Below, piece after piece: positions 34,601-47,503 of a stretch of DNA of 64,000 nt. The translations under genes and the position numbers were made by a program. This DNA is from Saxidomus purpurata (lineage: Eukaryota > Mollusca > Bivalvia > Venerida > Veneridae): contig JAFMSR010000015.1 in assembly GCA_022818135.1 (NCBI GenBank), forward strand, positions 36,611,917 to 36,675,916, in the 5' to 3' direction. Position 1 is the stretch's first letter, and every line of letters begins with the position of its first letter. The notes beneath the pieces were generated by a model. The model worked only from the letters and a program-made list of their open reading frames with translations. It did not search any database and had not been told where the DNA came from.

Positions 34601-37600
34601 TTGATTTTAGCCATGGTTTTGTTCCAGGTATAATCCGGAATCTGGGTGCTCTTGTTGATTCGAAGGGAGGTGTCCATGCTTGAATTGGATTGATCTCGTT
34701 TTTTGGTGTTCTGTTGGCATCTATTATTGTGGTTTTGTATTCTTTCACTATTTGTCCGTGTGTTGTTGTGGCATGTTTTTGTAGAAATTCCGGTCTTGTA
34801 TAGGTCTTATCGCAAACTGGGCAAATGTGGATTGAAATTTTCTTCGAGTGTTTGCCTTCGATGTGTCTTTTCATGTTTGTTATGGAACCTTTGATGAATC
34901 GGTTGCATGTTTTGCACTGTCGAAGTTTCGAGCTGATGGCTTTAAATTCGTCTGTGTCTATTAGTTTTCGTTTATTTAACTTCTCCATGTTGTATCAAAT
35001 TTAAACCATTTGGCATTTTGGTGTTGAAGGTGCTGATGTACGTCCCTTCTGTTCTCAGTCTGATGTTTCTGTTTTTCGTCGTTGCCGTGATGATGGTGAC
35101 ATCAATGTCGTTGACGCTGTGGTTCCCGGTATTGAAATGACGTGCTGCTGGTTTGAAGTTATTTCCCGCCCTTATGTCGGCCATATGTTCATAAATGTCC
35201 TTATCTTATGCAATAGTTAACAATAAAATTCAATTTTATCGTGTTTGTTTTGATTGCGTTCTTCCTATAAACAGGATATATATTTTATATAAACGCTTGG
35301 TACAGACATATTATTCTTTTAGTACGAATTGATACCTGATAAATGTTTTGGTACAAATTTGATGGTCACTTTAGTTGAGTATGCAAGATATGACCAAATT
35401 ATTTAAGCGAGTGATAATTTCAGGACAAATATAAACATTATCAAACCAAGCAACCGCAGTCAACTAGGAATACCGAAGTCTATTTACAGAACTGTGATAA
35501 ATGGTTACGGGTTCAGTTCAAATCTCAGAAACTTTAATTTAAACATTCTGTAACAAATAATAACAGAAATTCAAACATAAAACAGACTCAATTACCCCAG
35601 CACGGTGCAAGTAAATTGTAAAGGCATGTGTTGAATCAGGAGTTACTATCTTGTCAGATACCCGAAATATTGGTTACTCAGGTTAGACAGGTTTTAATCA
35701 ATTTCACTACAATCATCCGTAGGGAAAACTTATTTGCAAAGATGAATTCCTGCAGGATAATATTCATTTATTAATTTCGTGAATGCATATAAGAGTACAA
35801 GATTTCAAATAAATCACACTGACAAGAAACACATGCAAGTTCAACCTAATGTTCTCAATAACCTCTATTAAGTCAGAGCATTATGCACTTATGAACACGA
35901 CTTAAAAAGTAAATTAAACAACGAAGCATCTTCTTATACATCAAAACAAGTAAAGAAAAAAATCGTTAGTGTAAACATTTTCGAATTGTGTTAATGTTAA
36001 AAAAGGGAGTAAGGTTGGGATATGGTGAAGTGAGGAGTTTTGAAAACACGTTGCTACATGTAACGCAATAATACTGCACTTAACTCTAATTTGCATTCGT
36101 ATAAATTGAATTTTCTTTCATCTGAAATATTATTATCTATATCAACAGGCTCTCATTTGTTGATTCAGATGCCCATTATAGTCTCTTTCAATGCCCTGTA
36201 AGATTGAGAGAATACAATACGTTTAATTTAATTTACATGTTAACTTTTTTTAAATCATTGATGTCCCAATGTGATGACGGATGTGATGGACAAACATGTG
36301 ATGGAAACGGAAAATGCATCTCAAAAGGTAAACAATTGTCAATATATTTACTAATATTCTAGATGTTCAGAAAAAAAGATTGAAGATACAAGATACGTTC
36401 CATGCGAAAGAAAACATAATTTGTTATTTTAAGCAAAGGAAAAACTGATCTCTGTCACAAACTTCTACCCAGATATTATTGTTTAAAGTAAAGTCAAAAC
36501 GTTGCAAATACATACTGAAGTAGAGTCATGAAACCTATTAGATGTATTAAGCTATTCAGAATTCAGTAAAATCTTATATATAAATGTAATTGTTGATGTA
36601 CTGTGAGACAAGTTACTGTCAGATGCGTATTTGTGTTTCATGTTTATTTTACGTCTGTATGCAGCTGATAAATACTGTGGGAAATGGCAAAAATGAAGCA
36701 ATCAGCAGGTTTAAAACAAATGTCTCTACCCGATATAAGTGCAGAGAAATTATATAGTAGATGTTGCGAATTTCATCAAAACATTGTAGCAAAATCATCT
36801 CGTTCGAAAGCGATCATTTCTTTCCAGATAATCAAATTGTCATCTTCAAATACAACAGCAATTCTAATTATAAGATAATAATAACAACACAACCTTCTTT
36901 TGTACATAAATCCAGAAAACAAGTTTCAAGAAAGTCTTACGAGTCGTAATAAAGGAAAAGCGCTGATAACAGTTAGACATACAACAATAGGAAATACAAA
37001 AATGTAATGTGCTCATATTCCTATTATTTCTTAATAATGCGACACATTTTCTTATCTTACTTTACCTTGTTATTTTTTCGTTCTAGTGAATTTGGAATGT
37101 GGTTATCCGGAAGTAACTTATGGAAGACCTGCTGGAAACATGTTTGCTGTCGGCGATACACAGGTTATTGAATGTAACAGTGGGTTTAGTATTCACGGTT
37201 CTACGACGTTGAAGTGTTTGGAAAACGGATCTTGGGATAATGTTCCAGAGTGTTGGAAAGGTAAGATAAAAGAACTAAATATTTTTTTGCGTTATTCTAA
37301 CATGCAAATTCAGCATGCACGTTTTCCAACTGTGTCATTGAATATCGTATACAGTGTGCATTTCTAAGCTCATATGTGTCTTGCACAAAAAAAGTAAAGA
37401 GACGAGAAAGTAGGTAAAGAGGCGAAAGACTTTTAATACTAATCAAAAAGACATTTCTAAATACGTTAGACATTTCTAAATACGTTCCGAGGGCATCCAA
37501 CAGTTTGTTCACCACTGCGTCACAAGTTAAGTCGTCAATTCTAACAAACACTTCTTTCTCAACATAAGGTATTCGGAAGTATATTAAATTTACTTTGCTG

Positions 37601-40600
37601 CATTTCGTTCTCTGCATTGGAATTTGAAAATGCATTCAATATGATATCGAAAGTACTTTTATTGTTGCTTTAGACATTTTCGAATATAAATTATGGAATA
37701 CAAATGCATTTTTGACTGTGCTTTGGGATTTCTAAAAGCATTAAAATCAACTCGAGTGCATATTTAATTGTACCGGTACATTAGACATTAAATTTTAAAG
37801 ATGAATTAAAAATTAACGTTAATGCATTCAAATATCTAACAGACTCAATTATCTCACTCTATTACCCAATCAGGAATAAATCTAAGAATGCAATTTGCGA
37901 GCTCGAATTTGTTGTCAAACTCTGCATTAAACATTTATTGACAAACCTTAGATAGGATCAAATGTTTTTGTCCTTCCTTAGACTTCTGCATTTTGTTGTA
38001 TATTTGTATTCTCTAGAATACAAAAGAACATTTTATGATTTACATAATATATTATTACACATTATTCAAATCTGGTGAAGACTTTACCTCATACACTGAA
38101 ATTCAAATGGAATACATTTCTGTCAAAGCTCAATCTGTTCCGAAATCAACTCAAGCGCCTTTCGGACTTGCACTGGACATCCAGTGTAAACCTAATATAA
38201 ATTCAAATGCATTTCTGTACTATGTAATATCGGCACAATATGTTTGTAGCTTTGCATCAGACTACACAGATATGGTTTTGCACGAGTATAAGAAATAATA
38301 TCAAAGAACAACCCAAAGTGTCTTAGTCACATCAGTCCTGTTTATCTTTTTACAATTTGATACGATTAAACCTGAATTCGCTTAAAGGGGAACGCAAGTT
38401 AAAATTTAACTGAGCAGGAAATTAAAGAGCTTTTTAAAGCTGCTCGCTCTCAGATTTTTGTCAAACAAAAAGGTTACAATACAAATTTCTGTGAAGTTTA
38501 TCTGTAAATTTGAAATTATATGCTTCCAAATTATAAAGCGTTACAAACGTTTTGAAATTCCAATCATATTGTGTGGCGGTGCCGTAAAACCAACATTTTC
38601 AATGTTTTTTTTTTTTGCAAACTCGTATCTATATTTTTATACTTAAATTGTTGATTGTAGCCATTAGTTTTATATTTTATGTATATGTACATCATTGTTG
38701 AAATTTTTATTTCTTTCACCGGCAACTGTGAGCGAGCAGCTTTAACACAAACACGCTGTTAAAAAAGAATATTAGATAAAAAAAAAATATAAAAAAAGGC
38801 TTATACATGTAAGAAATCTAAGATTTAGTTAATATGCAAATATATGGAAATCTGACACACTATTAGGCACGTCCCTTTTTCAAACCTATATACTCTTTTC
38901 TCGTGATGGGTTTTCAGCTGAAATTGGTAATATCAATTACGTGTCATGGAGGTTACCATGTTTTAATATATATTTTTCTGAAGCTGCTGTTTTTAAGCAT
39001 GAATATTGTTACAGCACTTTGACATCACAAATTCAAAATGGCCGCCTCTACGATTTCCGGGTACATAATAAAAATGAAGGCATTTAATTCCATAAAAGTC
39101 TAGACACACTTGATTCACGGAAAATTTGGTAAAACTGATATTACATAGTTGTTTGTATTTGCGTATAACAGAGCAACTGTTACCAAAATTCTGAAAAGAC
39201 CTAACTTGAGAAAACAATTAGGCAAACTCGTCACAGGGGCTAAACTCCGCTCTCAATCAAAATTACTGCCATCAAACATACCACGTAATGATGGAAAATG
39301 CCGCGTGACGGCTTGTAAACCATTCTATTAAAATCACAATTTTGATGTTTCCTTTCTGTATCTTACCCCTTGATTGTTGAATAATTAAAAAAATTAACCT
39401 TACTAAGCAATTAAAAAAAACTGACGCTTAAATCAAATTTGTATATTTTGAATTTCATCAAAATCTTGTTAAAACGGTTTGTGATTGCAGTGATTACTGT
39501 ATATTATAAGGGGAAGTAACCGCTGCGGGGAGTTTAAAATTTAATATGTTAGTACTGTCCCTCTTACGTTTCATCTTAAAAAGGGAGCATGTAAAAAAAA
39601 GTAGTGTTATTGTTAAATATTGAGAATAGTGAACGAGTGCAAAACTCTTAATTCTAGAAATAACCCATTTCAAAGGCAGACAGGCCAAGTATCGTATTGT
39701 ATAATGTATAGATATCGACAAACGTATAATACTAATAAAAATGAAAGTCAAGTTAAGAAATTTGACATATAAAGAAAACACGTTCTCTGATAGGGGTCGA
39801 CTAGGCGTTTGAAACATTCTAGCAAATATCAAATCGGAAAATCCCTAAAATTTTTTAAATCGTTTTATAGATATGTACATAATGATTGATAATGAAATAT
39901 ACGATAAATCATCATACACAAAACAAAATTTAACAAATTATGCATTTTATTCTTTTAATGTATATTGATGTATAATTTAAAAGCCGGAAATGTATCCGCT
40001 CCAATTGTATATGTTATTTGAATTCTCTATGCATATTTATAAATAAGTTTTTATTTTAATTTTTGAATGGCCACATCAGAGATACTAAGTTAGAATATTA
40101 TTGCATATTTCTGATAGTCACATTTACAATTAGATTATAGTTTATATTTTGGATTTTCTATTATCATAAATTTACTAATATCTTGTACAATATTGAGTCA
40201 TATATAAGAAGTAGTGAAGAACGACGAAAACAACAGTTATAACGCTCATTATAAATATTGACCATCCAGTTCTTATTGATGTAAACCTGAACAGGTTTCG
40301 AGTGCCTTACAATCACTGCTTAGTATTGGAGGTCATCTCAATACAAAAAGCTATATTTTCGGCATCTTTGCGTGACATAACTATATGGACCAAACATGAT
40401 TCAATCTACAATGGTGAAACAATGGAATGTGTAGAACTACTCGAGTCAATAATTAATAATAATATTAATAATAATTATCAACATACCTTTTTGTTCAGTA
40501 AAGTATACTATGCAAATTTTACTATTTAAATACTGCCATAAATTTCAGACAAATGCTCGCATGGTCATACTTGCAATCAAAATAAAGTAAAATATTTAAT

Positions 40601-42912
40601 ATATGTTGATAGAATGCCACTTACACTTTCACAACGCTGACGTCCAAGCCTTCACAAATTATTCTGGGTCATATGCACATGTTAAATGCCACAGAGATTA
40701 TGTATCTAATGGAACAGAAAGGGAAGCCAGTTTAATTTCAGAAGAAACAGTCAGTTGTGCTAAAAATGGAACATGGGTTCCTAACATTGACTGCATTTAC
40801 ATTGAAAGTAAGTTATGATTTTCCTTACCCTTTTCAAATAACGAACAGTTTTTCAGGCACTACGTAAAACGGTTTAATGTTTTCTGCTGATTTTATGACA
40901 CAAAGTGGCAATAAGATCATTGCGCATGCAACTGTAATATGTAACAATTCAGTTTTGATGAGATTAGATTGCAGAGACCTGACGTAAAAACGGTCGTCGT
41001 TATGAAGACTGATTTTAAGCACTTTTAAATACCTCAATTGGTTATCAGTCAATCAGAGAATGTTTATAAGGTCAGAAACAAACTAATCCATAATTACTTG
41101 AATTATTAGTTTGAATCTCAAGATTATGTGCATATATGTACATACAATACAATACTTAGTGAAGAAGGAGGTTGTTATCTTCGAAAAATCAAAGTTTCTG
41201 GTCTGAAATCTTTTAGTTTCATTGGTTCCAAAATTTGGATATCACTGAAATTAACAAATTTCAGACATTTAAAGTAGACAGTAAAAGTCACTGACTGAGT
41301 ATTTAATCTTCGTTTTAATACAAACATTTGTACATGTTGTCCCTTTCTTATAGACTAATGTTTTGCATGATATGCGTCTTCATCGCATAATATTTAGCGA
41401 AGCTGAAAAAGGTTTTCGACTGATATTTATGTTATTATTGCTGTTAGTTATTTGTTTTGTCAAGTCTTTTAATACTGTTGATACCTAACAGTAGTGCAGT
41501 ATTCAAGCATGTGCTATTTGAATTTGTTCAATGTAGTTAAAACTTTAAAAAATTACACCTCTAAATCATGCAACCAGACATAAATATGAAAATGCTCTTT
41601 ATTGTGTTATCTTTGGTACATGTATTGGGAGCATGCTTGGCTTTTTTAGTGCATACTTATAATAGCTTTTATTCTATATTATGTTAATGAATCATGATAT
41701 ATGTTTTTCTTTGCCGAAAAACATCTATACATCCCACTGCTACCCAATTACCCAAGCATGCATCCGTACATCCAACCAGCTATGAAACAAAACAACTGTA
41801 CTTTTGATATTTTTCAAGATCTGTTTAATGTCGCCTGGAATAAAGAAACATCTCAGAGTTCAACCTTCAGCGTTTTATCGGTGTCAACAAAAGCAACGGA
41901 TGGTATATGGGACCCTGATTACTTTAATGGGTCTTGTACCCACACTAACGTAGGCGTGGAAGAAATGGCATGGTGGGAAGTGGATTTGAAAAAAAGTTAT
42001 GTTATTCAGAGAGTAAAAATATTGAACCGTGTATCAGGTAAAGTATGAAGAAAATGTATCTCAATAAAGAGAGTTGCCTCTTTAAGCTTTTAAAACATAC
42101 TTATATTTCATTAATTCTATCATTTTGAAATTTAAAAAAAAATACAACAGAAGTGGGGGGGGGGGGGTGGACTCTTAAAGAGGCACTCCCTACACCAAGC
42201 AGATAATATTGTCTAAACGTAGATTATGTGTTCCATGAACGTAAAATGATAAAACAATACAATTTCAAAAAAGAACCTAAGGCGGGCTATGCCTCACTTT
42301 ACCACAATTAATCAGTATAGAGGCTTTTTGTAATAAATCGCATTCACCCATTAATGGTACAACAACAACTCTACCTAGATTATTAAATGGTTTACGGTAC
42401 TGCAGTGTATTTTAAACCGCTGATTTTATCGATAATGACTAGGAATGCATAGCTGAAACTTTTAGGTTAAGTTATAATACTTTCAAAAGATTCTATTAGT
42501 ATTGTTTTGGAGTTTATTTAGATTGACATCAGTTATAGTTCATGTCCCTTTAACATGACTTGCCAACTGAAGCAAATAAGAATACATTCGTCTGCCTATG
42601 GAAGCAGTTCAACTGTATTCTAAAAGAAGAAATAAATTGTTTTAGTATGTTTGGTTTTATAACATTTCTTATTTACTGGTATATTTTTCAGCTGAATCTC
42701 ACTTTAGACTGAGACAAGTAACAATTACAATCGGTAATTTCACAAAACCAACGGGTATTTGCGCTGTATACACCGGACCTGCTGCTGCTGCAGAAAAGGT
42801 TGAACTCACATGTAATAGAGCAATTGTTGGACAGTTTGTAAGATTAAGTAAACCTAATATTGGCATTTCGAACAACCTTGCATTGTGTGAAGTTGGTATT
42901 TACGAACAATAA
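31641..42912 (+). CDS. Gene B (right copy): secreted PAN/Apple-sushi-sushi-fucolectin protein, open
   Basis: Exons: 31641-32010 (signal peptide MLFFVIVAVAVFG and a PAN/Apple domain with six Cys: YDTC, SEC, YQC, PKC, RLC, VKC); about 36264-36327 (CDDGCDGQTCDGNGKC, EGF-like short module, acceptor unresolved); 37087-37260 (sushi 1, ECGYP to PECW); 40613-40807 (sushi 2, ECHLH to IDCIY); 41819-42037 (fucolectin 1: LFNVAWNKETSQSS, DGIWDP, CTHT, AWWEVDL); 42692-42912 (fucolectin 2, VRLSKP, LCEVGIYEQ, TAA). Every resolved intron is phase 1 and has GT-AG. Predicted protein about 415 residues, secreted, no membrane anchor. PAN, sushi and F5/8-type lectin modules bind proteins and glycans, so an extracellular recognition role is inferred. 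Leu to Trp at AWN is unusual for the domain (left copy keeps ALN). Confidence 0.85.
33356..34186 (+). mobile_element. Internally deleted Tigger/pogo-like DNA transposon (right arm only)
   Basis: 831 bp flanked by TA (33354-33355, 34187-34188); the left arm has the empty site. Ends: CAGTGCACATCCGTTGTCTC and, on the other strand, CAGTCGACTCTCGTTATCTC, followed by many subterminal TTATCTCGATTTTTCG copies. TA duplication and a CAGT..AC..CGTTATCTCGA terminus fit Tigger/pogo elements of the Tc1/mariner superfamily. An ORF at 33885 (MSEGGSHELV to YKGKKRKLLP) may be the start of a transposase; it runs straight into the 3' terminal repeat, so most of the gene is deleted. Confidence 0.8.
34371..34988 (-). 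CDS. Two-finger C2H2 zinc-finger ORF of the Penelope-like fragment (right)
   Basis: Mirror of 19808-20425, 205 codons, intact. Differs at two residues (finger 1 tail Ser to Gly; DHHN to DQHN), neither a zinc ligand. Here the endonuclease frame lost its TAA, so its new stop overlaps the first codons of this ORF by 17 nt. Preservation of a full frame in both copies despite the dead endonuclease may reflect youth of the insert rather than selection. Confidence 0.65.
   Translation of the reverse strand: MEKLNKRKLIDTDEFKAISSKLRQCKTCNRFIKGSITNMKRHIEGKHSKKISIHICPVCDKTYTRPEFLQKHATTTHGQIVKEYKTTIIDANRTPKNEINPIQAWTPPFESTRAPRFRIIPGTKPWLKSTSSTYQKKPVKKLNINKILKKMIITPLLSPIDNTTLPDQHNVSAVSSTDTIIQDEFEYQKELNINIYSIYGIFDNT
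34972..35199 (-). pseudogene. GIY-YIG endonuclease end, Penelope-like fragment (right)
   Basis: Mirror of 19594-19806, truncated at the same point. A 3-bp deletion removes the stop (GATACAACATGG against GATACAATAACATGG), extending the frame to LIQHGEVK. One E to G change lies next to the probable catalytic Glu (RTEGTYI), which itself remains. Confidence 0.7.
38434..38745 (-). mobile_element. MITE family 1 copy, gene B intron (right)
   Basis: Mirror of 16048-16404, TTAA at both ends. About 45 bp shorter than the left copy as a result of small internal indels, including loss of one subterminal block. Confidence 0.75.
39149..39331 (+). pseudogene. Possible Penelope-like element relic (right)
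   Basis: Mirror of 15466-15648 with an identical 60-residue translation (AKLRSQSKLL, KCRVTACKPF). See the left copy for reasoning; the assignment is weak. Confidence 0.3.
42175..42553. mobile_element. MITE family 2 copy in the last intron of gene B (right)
   Basis: Mirror of 12260-12638. Here both termini are better kept: on the minus strand TTAA then AGGGACATGAACTATAACTG. A neighbouring G run (42154-42166) differs in length from the matching C run at 12647. Confidence 0.65.
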
Positions 42913-44689
42913 TATTTAGGTACATGTACTAGATCTGTGTTCATTCAAACCTATCATAACGGTTTAAGTATTGCTGCTAGTCCGGACAATTTTGATTATT
43001 GGCTGGGAATGAAAATATAGGAAATTGCGTAGACAGTCAAGTTATCAGACCACACAAAGGTTTACAGCTAAACAGATATGCATACTGAATAGATATACGC
43101 AGAAACATTTTTCTGAATCAGTTTTCTATTAATTTTACGTACAACTGATAAAGTAGTTTTAGGTATTACAATCAGTGACTTTGACAATTTACGGGTCTGT
43201 GAATCGTAGTCCGGAAGAAACGAAATAGTGACCATTTCATTGAATGGATACAGATGAAATATCAAGTAGGATTGAGATTGACAATTACCTCTGATTTTTG
43301 TAACAAACCGTACCCAAATAGTAATAGGACAACCTATAGACAATATGTACGTTGTATACCTTTATTATCTCAATGGCATTCCTGTATAGACTGGATTCAA
43401 TGAGTCATTTACATCTTTTTTTTATATTTACTTCATAAATGTAAACACAATGTTCCCAATATGATCTTTGATGCAAATCCAATTTCTAAATTCAAAGCAA
43501 ATATGAAACGAAATACTCTTTTATCCTTTAGACTTCTGTAGCAATTGACTAATGAATGTCTGGTATTTGCATACATTTTGTATATTAAAAATGTTATATT
43601 ATCTTTTATTGTTATATCACATATAAGCTAAAGACTAAATGCATGGTTATATGGAAACATATTTGTTGTGATCTTTTATCATATTACAATTTGTGTACTG
43701 ATTGAAAGTGCAGTGGTCTATTCATTTCTATTTTATCGATTTTTGATGGTGTAGTTACATAAAACATGTTTTTTTGTAAATATCCATTTTATCATTTGTT
43801 TATTTGTTGACAATTTTCAAAAGCACATACATATTATACATCAGTACACTTGGTGATACAAATGCAGTGCAAACAGCTTTAAACTGTTGCTTAGTCTAAC
43901 TGCTAACACAAGTGATCAATTAGGAAACATAGCGTTGAAAGAAACGGAATTAGTAGTTTTCCGTCGGCGAAACTTCCCGAACTTGAAATCAGGGAATCCC
44001 GCCATAGTAACTCCTGCTTTAGACAGCCATTTCGATTCGATGTTGTGAAGCAGCCACGATAACTGGTGAGTTTTTGCTTTCATATAAAAACACGTTGCAT
44101 TTACATAGACTTGAAAACCTAACAATCACTTTTAAATTACTTTCCTTTGTTTTCTGTGACCCTGTCTTTGACGTTACACATGTATAATGGTCAATGGTAT
44201 CCAGAAGATATAGGGTCATCATTGCTTGTATTGTTACCCTGAAACTTTACATTGATACAATAAAGCATCATGATTCTTTTGTAACGTCCACCGTTATCTA
44301 TATCATGTAATATTGTAGTAATACAGTTTCGGCAACATAACCATAACATGGTAATTAACCGATAGGGTGTGTGCTTGATAGCTTATTAGGGTATTTTTAC
44401 ATTCAAGATGTCAAAGTTCACCATATATAGACAATACTTAAGACAAAATATGCCATGTTCACAAACATTTATTATTTCAATTATAAAGCATGTGATATAC
44501 AACAAAATGACAACAAAACATACTAGTAATAACACGTATCTTCACACAAGTTGATGTTAAAGATTTTTTAAATTACACGATCAAGCTCTTTTTAGTATTT
44601 ATATTTAAACCCAAACATGACATATCGTATCACTATAGCGTCTTTTGTATTAATGTATTTCATGTATTTCTTTCGATCTTAGCTCGTCA
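42913..44689. other. Intergenic downstream of gene B (right), no gene recognised
   Basis: Mirrors 10031-11900 without the 97-bp retroelement tail. Nothing coding recognised. Confidence 0.45.
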
Positions 44690-45960
44690 ACAGTTTGCGA
44701 AAACAACAGGAAAAGCGTGATTAACCACTCCCCGGGTTACCCCGTAGCTCCTAAAGTACCTGCGACACCTGGTTGCTGTGTCCCCTAGTTTCCAAACAGC
44801 CGGGCGATTTGATCCTCGTGTAGGTGGGGGTGTACCAATGGTTACAGTTGATTCAAGGGGACATAGGACTGAGTAACGTTGGCTGCAGGTATATATGGGA
44901 AGCACTATATTCATGTGGCGCGTTGATTCTAGGGGATTGGTTAAGTTCGTGGGGCATCGGGGATATATAGGAATCGATGGAACCAAGGTTCGCGTTGATA
45001 CGGGTCTGAGTTTATTGGGCTGTGCGAATGCTAAGGGAAGCTGTGTAACCAATTTATTTATATTACGGGTCACCAGACATAGTTCATGGGACTGTTGAGA
45101 TATTCGCGTGTATAACCGGGCAATGGTAGGGGGCGTTGACACGAGCGGATACTGGACTGTGTTCATAAGGCAGTAGCAGCAGGTGCTACTAAGGGCCGCG
45201 TTTATACTATAGGAAAGATGGCTTTATGGGAATGCGAGTATTATTGGAGAGGCGGTGTAACAATGGGCTACATTCCTACTAAGAGAAACGGAGCTTAGTT
45301 CGTGGGGCTGCAGTGATACCAAGGGAAACGAGAAATGCAGGGGAAGCATTGAGTAGGAGACACATGGGCTCAGAGATACTTCGGGGAGCCGTGAAAGCGG
45401 AAGGGACGGTGGTTTCAAACTAGGTGAACGAAGCTGCGTTAATTAAGCTGATAATGTACTAAGAGTGATGATGTATCAAGAAGGTGATTCCTTTTTCAGA
45501 AGTGATTCCAGAAACAGGACTGATCTCACAGGACTTTGTTGCTGCAACGAGAAGAGGCTAACAAAGGGACTGCATTCATATATAAAAGAACATGGTGTTG
45601 TTCATTGAAATGATAGGATACCTACGGAAGCGGCGTAAAGAGCGGCTACATTGATACCAGGAGACTCGGAGCTGTGGTGAAAGAATGTGGCACGGGGTAA
45701 CTAGGGGCCGCGGTAATACTGGTGGACACGGGATTCAATTTGCATGGCTATTTGGAAGCTTAGGATATTGGGTATCCAGGGGAATATACTAGATACATGG
45801 TTACCAGGGATGATGGCACTGGTGGGGGCACATCACTTATTTCGCCGGGAAACCAGGGGTCATTGGGTAACCAGGGGCTTGCATGAAAACTAGATGCGAC
45901 GTGCTCAACATTCTACATGACTTACCGGTGGCTGTTTATGACATATCTCCGTTATTGGAC
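44690..45960. repeat. GC-rich degenerate ~30-bp minisatellite block (right)
   Basis: Mirror of 8230-10030 without the (GATA)n insertion. Motif reads GGTAACCAGGGG or GGTATCCAGGGG on the + strand. A 159-codon frame at 44687-45166 spans it but is broken in the left arm, so it is not called. Confidence 0.6.
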
Positions 45961-47081
45961 TAAATGTCTAATAATATAAACACTCACTTGTTACATATGA
46001 CACCTTTTAAGGCGCGTGCTTCCAGGAGGGAAATAGGGATATAGCTACATTAAACTCATTATATTTACCAAATCATAAGCAACTCTTTTAAGTAAATGAA
46101 TGTGGAAAACTAGAGAAAAACTAATAATGTCTTCAAAATGAAAAAGTGTCGTCTATACATGTCAAACAATGTATATAAAGTAGGGTGAAGTGCTATACTG
46201 GTATTACTAAAAATGAGGTCGTTTCACTGGAAATAAACATTAAACCTTTTCTTAAATTATGAAAATCATCAGTGAAGAATCCCCTCTGTAAGTGATTTTA
46301 AAAGAACGTTCGATGAGTTTTATATTTTGGTTATAGAAATTTCAAAATATGTAGGGTTTGCTTCTAATTAGAAAACGAAACATGACATGTTGTGTTTCCG
46401 TGTCTCCATTTGCGCATAAATTTAAAACCGCATCCGCAACCGTTTTGTATCGACTTTCGCATCAACAGAATTGGCGCTTTGACTTGTAAGCACACTAAAA
46501 AATTTAACCTGCAACTTTTTAAAAGTTACTTAACTAAAAGGTGGTCGTGTGTGGAAACTTTTCAAGTTAAGGTGAGTAGCCTTGGCTTTGAAGAGAAACA
46601 AAATTGTAAAGCGGAATCCTAATGTCTGGCCTAATATAAGGTCAGACTTTTAGTGTTAAAGTACTGAATTCAGTCATTGTTGGCCAATAATCTACAAATT
46701 ACAGTTATTTACGTGATTGGCTGACCCTTTTTCCGATTTAACACATAACGTATTTGAAATTTTATTTTGGCAGAAATATCTATTTGCGGATTTCAGCTTC
46801 TCCGGTAAAACAATGTCGTATCTCTCCGCGATGTTAATTTTGAATACGTGAGAGATGTACATGTAGCTATGGCTATATCAAAACTTCTTTTCTGTGAGGA
46901 AAGGACAAACTGCACTAGCGCGCTTTAATCATTTAGATAGGATTGTGCTTATCCCCGCGAAAAAAAAAAGAGATAGTCCGGCACAACTTTGTGTAATGTA
47001 TTCGCGCAAAACATCTGCCGCAAGGTGTCTCTGGTACTCGGATTCCCGCCTTTTCTCGTTCTTTTTAAGCAGGCGACCGCC

Positions 47082-47503
47082 TAAATAAAACTTACGTTAG
47101 ATTAGTATGCGTATGTAAAAAAGGTGTCTCCGTGAAATAGACAGCTGATAAGAGAAACGGACATTTCTAAAAATTAACTTACATCCAGTTTCAGTTTACG
47201 GCTTGTAAAACTAATTACCATATTCATAATTATGTGCGCAACAATATGTTTGTTTATGTAAGAGGGGGCGGGACAATGGATTATACAGATTTTCCCTATC
47301 CATTTCAACATATATTTTGAAGAATAGTGACAATAATAATACATGTTTTCATAAGGTATTTTGACATAATGATTCAACATGAATACACAAAAACAAAAAT
47401 AATATCAAACAGGGAATGCCACGTACTAATTACTAATACTAAGGTAATTCTACAAAAAGGTTGAAAGTGTTTGTAATCAGAGTTTGAAAGTATTACTACA
47501 TTG
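47082..47503. other. Block unrelated to the left arm
   Basis: Between GGCGACCGCC and CTATTATACAAAC the arms carry different sequence (left 6706-7079). It includes a 38-bp retroelement tail at 47391-47428 (minus strand GTACGTGGCATTCCCTGTTT then GATATTATTTTTG). No gene recognised. Confidence 0.6.
47391..47428 (-). mobile_element. Very short Naiad-type tail fragment
   Basis: 38 bp matching the last bases of the retroelement tail at 57100-57143 (AACAAAAATAATATCAAAC then AGGGAATGCCACGTA on the + strand). Confidence 0.7.

Larger units (their letters stand above)
33278..35215 (-). mobile_element. Penelope-like fragment (right), interrupted by a Tigger-like element
   Basis: Mirror of 19578-20686. 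The target duplication is perfect here: 14 bp TATCTTATGCAATA at 33278-33291 and 35202-35215. Holds the endonuclease end (35199-34972), the zinc-finger ORF and the 3' region, which is split by 33356-34186. Lies in intron 1 of gene B, antisense to it. Confidence 0.8.

Noticed and set aside
44687..45166. 159-codon minus-strand ORF
   Set aside because: Lies in the degenerate minisatellite block and is interrupted in the left arm by the (GATA)n insertion and other changes.
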